A stretch of DNA of 64,000 nt, taken from assembly GCA_907163375.1 (NCBI GenBank), contig CAJQUW010006842.1, forward strand, positions 129,001 to 193,000, written 5' to 3'. Below the pieces are notes generated by a model, which did not search any database, was not told the DNA's origin, and saw only the letters and a list, made by a program, of their open reading frames with translations. Made by a program: the position numbers and the translations under genes. Below, piece by piece: positions 21,437 through 31,484 of this stretch. The stretch comes from Prostheceraeus crozeri. Lineage: Eukaryota > Platyhelminthes > Polycladida > Euryleptidae. Each line of letters begins with the position of its first letter. The stretch's first letter is position 1.

Positions 21437-23122
21437 TTAAAATATCGTCAACTCTTTTCTTCGATTGATTTTTGGAATCAACTGTTTAATGTAACGAGCT
21501 TCAGTCAGTCTAGTGTCCAATGCATCTTTGCACTTATCAAGAATTTCAAGGTCAAAATCAGTCAAACGTTTTGGTCTACATTTCAGACAATGTTCTGCCA
21601 TAGCACTCGAATCAACATTACCTTTATCTACAGCACGCTTGTGTTCATTAAAACGATGCTTAAAAGGACGCGAGGTTTGACCAATATAGAAATCTTTACA
21701 ATGATGGCATGTAAATTTGTATACCAAAAACCGATCTGTACACTTTATCTTATTAGGCAAACTCTCACAAACAAGGCAACTTTCGTGTTTTTCTACTTTT
21801 TGTTTGAATTTCAAGGCATTATATAAAGTTTTATTAGGGGAGCTAACAAGATTTATCGGTAACTCATATTTTTTAATTAATTTGCGGATATCACGATCAG
21901 TTTTATCGTTAACAAATCCGAGTTTTAAATACGTACTGTTTTTACGTATTTCCTTGCATCTTTTACTATTTTTCTTATGTTTTCGTTTCATTGAAAATCC
22001 ATTTTTACTGAATTTAGTTTCAAGTTTATTAAAAGCTACCTTGCAATCAGCTTCGTTGCTACATCTTCTCTTTACGTAGTTGATGCTATTATTTACGTAA
22101 TTGTTTTTGATATGGTTAGGCACGTAACTATCGCTGCGCAGTGAAATACCCGAATGTATTTCTTTCTCAAACCATTTATAATTCATACTGCCTTCTTTCA
22201 CTGTGATGCTTATGTCCAAGAAATTAAGTGTAAGGTTTTTTGGAACTTCCAGAGTAAATTCAATATTCTCATCGATGCCATTAAAAGTTCTTAATATTAC
22301 ATCAAAGTCGAAGTCTTTGTCAAAGGGACCCATAATTACGTCATCAATGTATCGAGCATAAATGCTTGGAGATATATTGTGCTGTGATTTCAAAAGTTGC
22401 AGAGCTTTACTTTCAATACTATGCATAAACAAAACCGCAAAAGGCGGACTAAAATGGGCTCCCATAGGACAGCCTTTAATTTGAAGGTAATTTTTGCCAT
22501 TATATTCGATCTCGTAGTTAAAACATACAAACTTGAGCATTTTTTCAATTGATTCTAAATCAATGCCAAAGTTATTTATTTTGTTCCAATTTTCCTTCGT
22601 AAACTCTATGACTGCCACAATAGCATCCATGATCGGTATACTTGGGTATAGGTTTTTCACATCTAAGGATATAAAAGTTGAATTTTCAGTTATTGGGAAG
22701 TTATTGCTGTTTAACCGCTCAATAAGATTTTCAGTATTTGTGATGTGTGAAGGGACTAAGGTCATAAGTTGAGACACGATTTTGCTCAATAACCAGTCTA
22801 CTTTTTCCGTGGGATTATTTATGCACGAGGCGATCGGCCGCAAAGGATAGACTCCGTTATTCGCCATTTTATGATCTTTCAACGTAGTCCTAAAAGTGGC
22901 TGGTTCTGTACCACAACTTAGTAATTTCTCGATTTCTTGTTTTTTTAGATTATTTTTGCAAACTGATCTAATAATTACATTAGCCTGGGTTTCTAACTTT
23001 GCGACGCTAGACTTTTTTAGCTTTTTGTAGGTATTTTCATCATTCAATATCTCTTCGGTGCTTTTTGTCAACGTTTCTCTTTCAATGACTTGAAGTCTGT
23101 TAGTCTTATCTGTAGGAACCAC
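21437..23122 (-). CDS. Penelope-like reverse transcriptase with GIY-YIG endonuclease
   Basis: 561 residues. The start shown is the first methionine, but homologous sequence continues upstream (DVIVSRKFLEQNDLTVVPTDKTNR). Polymerase motifs are LDVKNLYPSIP (about 153-163), KGCPMGAHFSP (216-226) and the catalytic YIDD (258-261). From about residue 465 comes a GIY-YIG nuclease: FLVYKFTC..DFYIGQTSRPFKHRFNEH, preceded by the CLVC..C zinc-like cluster. The nuclease nicks DNA and the polymerase copies RNA at the nick. All catalytic motifs are intact over this frame. The N-terminal part lies in another frame (next entry). Confidence 0.9.
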   Translation of the reverse strand: MVPTDKTNRLQVIERETLTKSTEEILNDENTYKKLKKSSVAKLETQANVIIRSVCKNNLKKQEIEKLLSCGTEPATFRTTLKDHKMANNGVYPLRPIASCINNPTEKVDWLLSKIVSQLMTLVPSHITNTENLIERLNSNNFPITENSTFISLDVKNLYPSIPIMDAIVAVIEFTKENWNKINNFGIDLESIEKMLKFVCFNYEIEYNGKNYLQIKGCPMGAHFSPPFAVLFMHSIESKALQLLKSQHNISPSIYARYIDDVIMGPFDKDFDFDVILRTFNGIDENIEFTLEVPKNLTLNFLDISITVKEGSMNYKWFEKEIHSGISLRSDSYVPNHIKNNYVNNSINYVKRRCSNEADCKVAFNKLETKFSKNGFSMKRKHKKNSKRCKEIRKNSTYLKLGFVNDKTDRDIRKLIKKYELPINLVSSPNKTLYNALKFKQKVEKHESCLVCESLPNKIKCTDRFLVYKFTCHHCKDFYIGQTSRPFKHRFNEHKRAVDKGNVDSSAMAEHCLKCRPKRLTDFDLEILDKCKDALDTRLTEARYIKQLIPKINRRKELTIF

Positions 23123-23160
23123 AGTAAGGTCATTTTGTTCTAGAAACTTACGAGAAACAA

Positions 23161-23839
23161 TTACATCTTTTGAATTTGCTTGTTTTGCTGTTTCTGAGAC
23201 TGTATTAGCTTCATCACCTCAGCACGAAAAAGCTGTAGATTAGTTTCTTGGTTTTCGTTCATTCTAGGAGGCAAATTAACTTTATTCTTACTAAATGGAA
23301 CACTTATGTTCCCCTCATCCGAGCAATCATTTTCAAACACTGTACTCCATCTCATACGATAAGTAAGCTTATCTAACTCTTTTTCAACATCACTAACAAA
23401 GTGTTTGTTAACATTATGAGGCACTCTGAATTTAGGACCTTTTTCCAAAAGTTTATTAAGAGTTGACGGTATCTTATCATCTCCACCTAAGGAAACAGAC
23501 TCATCAAAAACAAGACTAGTTCTTAAATGCTCCGAAGAAGGACACAGAAAGTCATCCTCGTACTGAAAAGGAAAAGTAGGAGCTCCATCAACACGGCACT
23601 TCTTGAGTGGTACAGGATACACTTCACTAGTGATAGCACTCCACTTCTTTGTATGGGTCTCGTAGGTTTCATTCTCCAGCCGTCTCACCGCCGTCTCCAG
23701 CTTCTTGAGGAATTCTTGGACTTCTTCTGGCTTCCAACTCCGAACAAGGTGAAGATACCCATATCCTCTTCTCGCTTCTTGATCTTCTTTCTTACGTTGT
23801 AATTCCCTCATTTGAGTACGTAGGATTTCTTTCTCCAGA
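23161..23839 (-). pseudogene. Penelope N-terminal region, in a different frame
   Basis: A heptad-rich leader (EKEILRTQMRELQRKKEDQEAR) is followed by EEVQEFLKKLETAVRRLENE and ITSEVYPVPLKKCRVDG. It ends ..QSQKQQNKQIQKM just above the polymerase frame, to which it is joined by a change of frame. The true N-terminus is missing, because at 23839/23840 the sequence switches into the inverted copy. The open frame that continues to 23949 is antisense to that copy and not part of the protein. Confidence 0.7.
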
Positions 23840-24715
23840 TTCGACTTTGATGTAATATTAAGAACTTTTAATGGCATCGATGAGAATATTGAATTTACTC
23901 TGGAAGTTCCAAAAAACCTTACACTTAATTTCTTGGACATAAGCATCACAGTGAAAGAAGGCAGTATGAATTATAAATGGTTTGAGAAAGAAATACATTC
24001 GGGTATTTCACTGCGCAGCGATAGTTACGTGCCTAACCATATCAAAAACAATTACGTAAATAATAGCATCAACTACGTAAAGAGAAGATGTAGCAACGAA
24101 GCTGATTGCAAGGTAGCTTTTAATAAACTTGAAACTAAATTAAGTAAAAATGGATTTTCAATGAAACGAAAACATAAGAAAAATAGTAAAAGATGCAAGG
24201 AAATACGTAAAAACAGTACGTATTTAAAACTCGGATTTGTTAACGATAAAACTGATCGTGATATCCGCAAATTAATTAAAAAATATGAGTTACCGATAAA
24301 TCTTGTTAGCTCCCCTAATAAAACTTTATATAATGCCTTGAAATTCAAACAAAAAGTAGAAAAACACGAAAGTTGCCTTGTTTGTGAGAGTTTGCCTAAT
24401 AAGATAAAGTGTACAGATCGGTTTTTGGTATACAAATTTACATGCCATCATTGTAAAGATTTCTATATTGGTCAAACCTCGCGTCCTTTTAAGCATCGTT
24501 TTAATGAACACAAGCGTGCTGTAGATAAAGGTAATGTTGATTCGAGTGCTATGGCAGAACATTGTCTGAAATGTAGACCAAAACGTTTGACTGATTTTGA
24601 CCTTGAAATTCTTGATAAGTGCAAAGATGCATTGGACACTAGACTGACTGAAGCTCGTTACATTAAACAGTTGATTCCAAAAATCAATCGAAGAAAAGAG
24701 TTGACGATATTTTAA
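23840..24715 (+). pseudogene. Inverted partial Penelope copy: C-terminal polymerase and GIY-YIG
   Basis: The plus-strand copy starts inside the polymerase (DFDVILRTFNGIDENIEFTL) and keeps the frame to the stop, including the zinc-like cluster and complete GIY-YIG domain. It differs from the long copy by one residue (KLSKN for KFSKN). It lacks the catalytic YIDD. The start at 23840 shares a few bases with the partner sequence at the junction (TTCGACTTTGA), a micro-homology suggesting template switching. Confidence 0.85.
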
Positions 24716-24787
24716 ACATCTCTCAACCGATAGCAGTGTATATAAGCAGCCCACATGAGCGGCCAGATCAGTTGGTTTTAGCGAATT

Positions 24788-24827
24788 ACCCCCTGAGGAA
24801 GAGCGAACGCTCGAAACGCGTAGGGGT
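24788..24827 (+). ncRNA. Hammerhead ribozyme in Penelope arm (right)
   Basis: Stem I pairs ACCCC (24788-24792) with GGGGU (24823-24827). The core is CUGAGGA (24793-24799), then one unpaired A. Stem II pairs GAGC with GCUC round a GAAC loop (24801-24812), followed by GAAA (24813-24816). Stem III is the palindrome ACGCGU (24816-24821), and the cleavage triplet is GUA with the cut expected after 24822. Every invariant base is present. The motif GAAACGCGUAGG is characteristic of Penelope hammerheads. Confidence 0.88.
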
Positions 24828-24955
24828 TGTACATATCTTTTAATTAATTATTTTAATCTGGTCAATAAATTTCAAGGAGAGACGAAAGCTGTTTTTAAGC
24901 ATCAACTCAAGTATGAAGAACCTCCTGTTGGCGACCATCCTGTAATTCTATTAAT

Positions 24956-26189
24956 TATCGAATTTCTAACCAAGAATATTTTCTAAGCATCTTATTTCTC
25001 TGGTTGGAGATGATTGTAATTGTCATTGACTTCTTGATAATTCAAGCTACTGGTTTGATTATTTTATGATTTTTTAAAGCAAGTTAAAAATGCATTGTAT
25101 ATGCATATGGCGAGGCACGGATTCACAGATGATTGGATTGATTTCTCTACTGTTCAGTTTCTTTTATGCCTTGTATTGTGTGCATACAACAATTCAGTAC
25201 TGAAACATTATCTTCTTTGCGCGTAAAGATCTAAAGTTACAACATCCGATACATTTCTTAGTTCCTTGAACGTTATTCATCATCATTCTGGTCATCATCA
25301 TCATTTCATTTCATTCATCAATTGACGGAGAACTATTTGTGAGCAAACATAGAGATAGAATCGGCCACCAACTAAAATAAATGTGAAACTTTAGATGACA
25401 TTTGATTTTTCAGGATGCTTCGGCAACATTTGGCGAGGTTTTGGCAACATTTAATTTAGTTGGTGACCAATTCTTTCTTTATGTTTGCTGACAGATGCTT
25501 CGCTGTCAATTGTAATACGTGGCCCATGCTATTTCTATGTTCACTAAATATGAACGTCGGGTCGTTTTCATGAATTGTGAATCCTGAACGGGACCACAAG
25601 CCAACCCGACTAATTCGATAGAATATAAATGATGACAAAACCTCAAAAATATGAGAAAGAATTCGAAGAGATATTCAATAATAGTGTTATTCACTGATAC
25701 ACAGTGTTCAGGCAATCCCTTATAAACAACCGACACCTTCTCCATGATCACCTACCTTTTTGTTTCTAATCGCATCCAAAGACTTATACTGCCACATATT
25801 ATAGAAACACACAGACTGAATTCATTCTTATTCTAAAGTGCCATGTTGTACGATTCTTCTCTGGCTTCGTCCGAACAATCACGACCTACTCACCTTGTTA
25901 CTTTTTGACTTTATCTTCTTGAACTACTTGATATTCATGTTATATTACTATTATGCCAGATGTGTATGTGTGTGCACCTCTGCGATTCCCAGTGTAGGTG
26001 CCAGAATTGTGCTTTGTTTTCAAGTATGCACGAATTCATTCATTCATCTTTAATGTCCACTGTCAGACAATACTTTATCGATTATAACTTGCACTCATGC
26101 CTTGTGACTGTCCTGGTCTCTTTTTAAATGTGTTCATCATCGATTTCATGTCCAAAATTGTATAATCCTGTCCGTTTGTTGTATTATAA
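24956..26189. other. Intronic stretch with one small palindrome
   Basis: No exon recognised. Open frames at 25456-25751 (minus) and 25838-26053 (plus) have no domain. A small palindrome is listed separately at 25338-25490. Confidence 0.4.
25338..25490. repeat. Small palindromic MITE-like element
   Basis: The arms AGCAAACATAGAGATAGAAT..CACCAACTAAA (left) and TTTAGTTGGTGACC..TTTATGTTTGCT (right) are inverted copies of about 35 bp enclosing about 80 bp. Family unknown. Confidence 0.5.
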
Positions 26190-26230
26190 CCACTGATGAT
26201 GGATACCACGGTATTTGAAACCGGATGGCA
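26190..26230 (+). ncRNA. Hammerhead-like relic
   Basis: CUGAUGA (26193-26199) and GAAAC (26217-26221) flank a possible stem II pairing GAUAC with GUAUU. CCGG follows as in the ACCGGU-type ribozyme at 42946-43004. The U before the cleavage base appears to be lost (CCGGAUGG), and stem I is short (CCA with UGG). It is probably a decayed copy, and chance similarity cannot be excluded. Confidence 0.3.
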
Positions 26231-26318
26231 ATAACTGATTTCACACCACCTAACTACAATCAGTTAATTACATGCTAATGGAAATACTTAGCCAGTAAAA
26301 TGTCAGAACATTTCTTAC

Positions 26319-26474
26319 TTGGACAGTCCTCGAACTTGCATGATTTCATTTCCATGGAACAACCAAGACATTTAGAATAATAAGAAGATTTTATGCATTT
26401 TCGTCTTCTGATCCGATTACCGTAATCACACGAAGTGCTGCATTTTGACCAATTCGACCATTCAGACCATTCTC
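26319..26474 (-). CDS. TSP1-domain exon (second)
   Basis: A 156-bp phase 1-1 exon with acceptor TCTTTCTCTTCAG and donor GTAAGA. It encodes one thrombospondin type 1 repeat beginning WSEWSNWSKCSTSCDYG, with the three-tryptophan ladder, the CSxSC start and the RIRRRKC arginine layer. It has seven cysteines, one more than the usual six. It is closely similar in length, phase and DNA to the exon at 39684-39839, so the two arose by exon duplication. TSP1 repeats bind glycosaminoglycans and other matrix or receptor partners outside the cell. Confidence 0.85.
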
Positions 26475-26659
26475 CTGAAGAGAAAGACGAGGAAGCATGG
26501 AAATGTTCCAGATATAGAGTGATTGAATTCTGAAAAATGTGGGTACGAGTATGTGTCAAGACAAAAACTTGTGGTAGAACAATTTTGGAAATGTACCTTA
26601 GACTGTATATAACTGCATGTATCAAAGAGTGGATGCATGGCCATCTGTTCGCATTTTTC

Positions 26660-26850
26660 TTGAAAATGAAATGTGCTTGCAGTGTGCCAGTTCGACTGGA
26701 CAAAGAATAGAAAGATGTCCTCAGACTTGAACAATGTAGGTACAAAATTTCCTTTTCAGCTGTAGACATTGCGTTTCGCGCTACAAGGGCTGGTTGCTCT
26801 GAAATCGTTCAAATCTGAAGACATCTTTCTATTCTCTGCACAGGTGAACT
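26660..26850. repeat. Imperfect inverted repeat with coding-like arms
   Basis: The plus-strand segment at 26680-26736 and the minus-strand segment at 26865-26808 read alike: CQFDWTKNRKMSSDLN and CQFTCAENRKMSSDLN. The minus-strand frame continues upstream to about 27009 (LRPVIILAYPSADDNRIAE). The source protein was not recognised. It could be a rearranged transposon gene fragment or a palindromic element. Confidence 0.35.
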
Positions 26851-27542
26851 GACACTCTGCAATTCTATTATCATCAGCCGAAGGGTAAGCCAGGATAATA
26901 ACAGGACGCAGAGCAGTCTTCTGTGCAAGTCCTTCAGCTTGTTCATCCATTCCATACACAGTAGATGACACCCGTAATCCCGAGTCGTAGTGGCGAGCCT
27001 CTGTAGCACTGATACCTGACACGTTTTAAATATAATGTATGCTTAAATTTCTTATGTATGTGGACATCTCTCCATGTAAGCGAGGATTTCAGGACTTTTG
27101 TTATTTTATTTTCAAGCTTCTCCAAACAATTGAAGAATGTGGAGCAGCAAAATATCATATTTGTGACCTTGTTTTCGAAGGAAGTTTCATCTCTTCTTTA
27201 ACGGAGATTCTTGATGAAAAAATGTTTTGAAGTTTTTTGTAACGAAGATAATTGAATGTCATTTTCATAATAATTGAATGTCATAACAAATAAAATGTTC
27301 ATGAATCTTGGTACGGTTTCTTTGATTCTGCATATGAAACTTCCATTCGAAATATGCATTAATTGGCATTTATTCCTATATGTTCATGGTGAGCGTCATC
27401 AATGACGTCTGGATATCTATAAGTTAAGCTTTCATAGTTATGAAAAGTCCATGGTATCATGGACATCAGTATGAAATGCTGATATATACTTGCGTCAAAT
27501 GATGAGCCTTAAATAATGAGAAAAATGAAAAAATCAAACTAA

Positions 27543-28030
27543 CAATCCCGCATAGGTGTGTGAAAGTCTATTCAAATTTCTTTTATATTTCACAGTGTAA
27601 TAATCTGCATTGATTATTGCTTCCGTAATAAATTTAAGTGTTTGCACTCTTCCACTTAATTTTGGTTTATGCACTTTATGCACTCTTTGGAAAATATGAA
27701 CTTCATAAAGTCTATGGTTTCGAAAGAGTGCAATAAACCGTCTTTATTGCATCATTTCATTGAAACACATTAGCACATAGAAAGTTTTTCATCCTCTAAA
27801 ACGGTGAATTCTACATAGTAATCTCAAAAATACCTTTGATATCTACAATTCCATAACAAATAGAGGTAGAAATTTGGCAGCTGTAAAATTCTGATGGTCA
27901 TAGATTCCGAGAATCATGTGAAGGACAAAGTTACTCGTGCAACTCGTGCAAAGATCTTGGTTGCATTATTCTCGATCAACAAACTGTGCCAATCCCGCAT
28001 AGGTGTGTGAAAGTCTATTCAAATTTCTTT
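27543..28030. repeat. 41-bp direct duplication flanking ~410 bp
   Basis: CAATCCCGCATAGGTGTGTG followed by AAAGTCTATTCAAATTTCTTT occurs at about 27543-27583 and again at about 27990-28030, with no mismatch seen. The intervening DNA shows no terminal inverted repeats or coding frame. It may be a local duplication or a long insertion-site duplication. Confidence 0.5.
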
Positions 28031-28329
28031 TCTGAAACTTTAATTTAAAATGCTCTTCAATCGGGCATCAAAGTGTCCTTTGTGAAAATGATGTCAGATC
28101 TTATCAACTGTCGATTTAAGCACGAAAATGGTTATAATGAGCTCATTTTTAATTGTCCTTAGCTGCCAACGAATTTCCCAATTGTTATTTGAAATTCATT
28201 GAATTTTTTCATGTTGTCATATTACAAATGTTCAATTTGCATTGAACCCTCGCCCCACTGAAGTACTTTTGCTAACGCGCCCCATTCTCCCTCCCCCTAC
28301 TGATCTCCCAAACTAGGCATTAAAGAAGG

Positions 28330-28905
28330 ATTCAGAAAAACCGCATCTGCTTTATTTCTAAGGTCCTCCCTCGACTGAGGTGAAGGTCAAATGTATAAAA
28401 ACGCCAATTCTTAACAAATTTCCTTTATTCACTGTTTGAAATGGGAAATGACAACAAAAACTAATGAACCATGAACTAATCGAATGATCTGGTCAAGTTG
28501 GTAAATAAAATGATAATTATTAGTCGTTATGAGATTAAATCATTGTATTAGATGAGGTCAAAGGTCAAATAATTCAAACACTCAGTTAAGCTCAAATATC
28601 ACTAAAATCGCACATTTTAGTATTTAGTTTCTGCAGGTGAAGAAACAGCCAAATCGGTGAACTTCTATCGAGACACTGAAGCTAAATGCAACATGACTCC
28701 GAAAATGTTCAATAATTGCTGATCAGATGCAGAACTAGAATGTACAAAATAATAAAACATCATATTTGAAGTTTAAATTTCAAATTTCCAACATTCAGAC
28801 ACAATAAGCAGATCATTTCAAATTCAAAGATTTTGCACTTGTGAATATCTCCATATTAATAGGAAGAATCCTTTATGTAATCTCAACTCATTTCATCAAG
28901 AATTG
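28330..28905 (-). repeat. Dispersed repeat, partner of 50585-51130 (inverted)
   Basis: Read on the minus strand it matches 50585-51130 on the plus strand through many blocks, such as TTACATAAAGGATTCTTCCT, GGCTGTTTCTTCACCTGCAG, TTTGACCT and AACAAATTTC. Because it lies just downstream of the minus-strand LINE fragment at 28985-29650, it may be that element's 3' untranslated region. This is an inference. Confidence 0.6.
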
Positions 28906-28984
28906 ATAAAGAAATAAATAAAAATGAACGTTTATTTATCAATACTGAAAATCATGCATTTCTAGATGAAGTCAAACACAAAGT

Positions 28985-29650
28985 TAAGAATAATACATCA
29001 AATAAGTAACTTTCTTGATAGCTGTTTGTTGTAAAGTACAGAACATCGAAGAATGAAGAAGGATGACCGACGCGATGTCACACTGTAGTTGAACGTGACC
29101 ACTTCTTGACAGTACAGATGGAAAAATAGAATGAATGCAATTTTCGGGATTTTGAAGCTGGTTGAAGATGGTTCCCTCTTATGTTGTCTGCTTTCAAGCG
29201 AGGGAAACAAAGTGCAAGTGCAAGTTACAGAACAGATTATTCTGTGGCAACCTTTGTTGATTTTCTCGAGCTTGGAGGAATTCCCTTTGCTCATTCCCAG
29301 AAGTACAGGTGAGTTATATTCGAGAACTGAAGGTATATGTGCCTTATAAACTTGGATCACTTCTTTTTTAGTTACAACCGGCATACGTCGTAATTTCTTC
29401 AAAAGATAGATTTTCTGACTGGCGAACTTGCATATCTGAGTAACGTGCTGATCCCATTTTAGATTACTTTGGAAGAGAACTCCGAGGAATTTCATGGATT
29501 CTACGTGCGGAATGTCAAAGTAATTTACTGAATCCGAATCGTTGCTTGCCTTTTATCGAAATATCATAATTTTTGTCTTTTTGTGATTAAACAAGAAACA
29601 TTTTTCTTCGCTCCACTTTCAAATGTTTTCAATTTCATTTTCGATCGCAT
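28985..29650 (-). mobile_element. 5'-truncated LINE fragment (reverse transcriptase C-terminal part)
   Basis: The minus-strand frame 29495-28998 begins MKFLGVLFQSNLKWDQHVTQ, the standard post-catalytic block of CR1/L2-type LINEs. It continues with RRMPVVTKKEVIQVYKAHI, then LEYNSPVLLG. Upstream (to about 29640) the frame reads WSEEKCFLFNHKKTKIMIF with a stop, the region just after YADD. The catalytic domain itself is absent. This is typical of 5' truncation during target-primed insertion. Confidence 0.75.
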
Positions 29651-31484
29651 TTTATAAAAAAATGATTCATTGAGGTAGATTCGTTGAGTTATGATTCGAC
29701 GATGCCACACTATACATTAGAAGTACCGAAATCAGCCAAAATACTCCAAACATTCAAATTGTAAAATAGCTCTCACGCCAAAGTCATAATGCCAAATTAA
29801 TTATCCTTCTATCAAAACTTGCATAATACGTAGAAAATGGGCTATTATAATTCTGGTGGCCATAGCTTGATTGGTTTAAAGATATTCAAAGAATTCACCA
29901 GAGGGGCAGTGGGGCGAGAGTTAATAACACTTAATTTTGTCAGATTGGTCTTTCATTCATCTCTTCCCGACATACATCTTCCTCAACACATCATATCTGC
30001 TTTACAAAACATTGGAGTGATTGCTCTTTGAGGATAATCCTCCACATTTCATGCGTATATTTAAGCTATGTTACATGCACAATTCAATCTATTTTTGCTG
30101 ATAAGTGCAATACATTCAAACAATTTGGCATCGTGAATTGCCGAAATTCGATAAAATTATCATTTTTGATAGTTATTTTATATTGATAATTTTTATCAAT
30201 TTTGAAATGTTTTCTTTAATTCGAAGATGACAGTTTTAGATCAAATCAATGTCAACATTGGAAGGTTCACACTCTATCATATAAAGTCCGTCTGAGAATA
30301 TCATATGACTCGGAGCATAATGTGAAATTCACTTTCGCCATTCAAGAAATTTGTTCAAAAACAAAATTGACATTCTGCACGATTTTACCAGACACTGAGG
30401 CTGCGACTGTATCGTGAAACGTCTGTCTCTTGTAAATACTTTTAACATTAAACTTTCACGGATAAACTACAGGGAGTGCACTTTAATTCTTGACTTCAAC
30501 CTGTGTTCAAAAGCAACAGCACTGTGATTCCTGAAAAATTAGAAGTTCCTCTATGCCCTGTAAATCATAAAGTCCTATTTTACTCTAGTACGTCCAACAT
30601 TTTATCTACCTTAAATGTCCATTTCGTCAAAAAATGCGAAATAATTAAAAATCAATTGAAAACTCATTGTAAAAGATGCATACATATATTCTGTTTATTC
30701 ACATTTGATTCTTGATAATTTGAGTCCATGCTGAATACTTTTTGTTTATTCATAACTGTATTAAGCACCAAGCAAATAATAGAGTTTGACAGTGAAATAA
30801 GCTTTGGCACTGTAATGATGCTAGAGGGCATTACAAATGCGATTCATTGTCTTGAATGCATGTCAGTCATTTCATGTGTTGAAAAACAATGCAATTTCAG
30901 TCCATGACATTCACATAATCACGTATTATTCCATTTTTCTCACAAATAGCAGCAATAAAAACTGTAGGCTTAACAGCTTTGCTATGATGGTTTGCTTCGA
31001 GCTATGCAAATCTGGAGACGGCAGCTATATTCTTGTTTGGCATTTCAGTGTAATTTCTTCGACATTAATCACATAAACTTCGACACGTGCAAAGCACAAG
31101 TTGAATAGTTCAGATGCGAAAATGATAGGTTGCAAGTCAATTCACGCTTACTTTAACAAGCCATACTAAACAAAAAGTACTAGAATTACCGAACTTAAAT
31201 TCACAGAAGTACTAAAATGCTTGTTGAGTAGTAATATGATGAAGCATCAATGTCAATGAATTCAGTGAGTCAGCATGCAGCTGGTGATGACGGCGTGCAA
31301 TTCGCTTGACTATTTCCAGCTGAGACACGAGTGTGCATTGTTGACGAGCAGTGACTGTGGGAACAAGTGACGCCTATCAAACGGTCAATATAGTTGTTCA
31401 TAGTCAGATACGTAGAATAATTCCTCCGATGACAGTTTTAATGAATCATGAGTGAAAGATGACAATTTTTTATGCATTTCAGAG
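29651..31484. other. Intronic non-coding stretch
   Basis: No recognisable coding sequence, repeat or RNA. The frames at 29837-30031, 30503-30715 and 30837-31076 have no domains. Confidence 0.4.

Larger units (their letters stand above)
21228..24955 (-). mobile_element. Young Penelope-like element with inverted partial copy
   Basis: A long minus-strand copy (23839-21238) joins tail-to-tail with a plus-strand partial copy (23840-24914). The arms 21238-22312 and 23840-24914 are reverse complements over 1,075 bp; I found one mismatch, which changes F to L in the protein. The whole unit is flanked by the direct repeat AATTCTATTAAT (21228-21239 and 24944-24955), so it entered as one insertion. The right end has about 30 bp more (after 24914) than the left. 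Penelope elements are known to insert with inverted or tandem partial copies. The near identity shows a very recent event. It lies in the last intron of the TSP1 gene, on the same strand. Confidence 0.92.

Noticed and set aside
21398-22079. Plus-strand open frames over the Penelope element.
   Set aside because: They are antisense shadows of the polymerase/GIY-YIG gene; identical shadows appear inverted at 24073-24754.
23840-23949. N-terminal start MMLMSKKLSVRFFGTSRVNS of the Penelope leader frame.
   Set aside because: This stretch is antisense to the inverted copy, which encodes part of the polymerase there. The true leader is truncated at the junction 23839.
26275-26769. A long open frame containing the TSP1 domain.
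   Set aside because: Only 26319-26474 is exon. The upstream part is intron with a good acceptor at the TSP1 border, and the downstream part lies beyond the GTAAGA donor.
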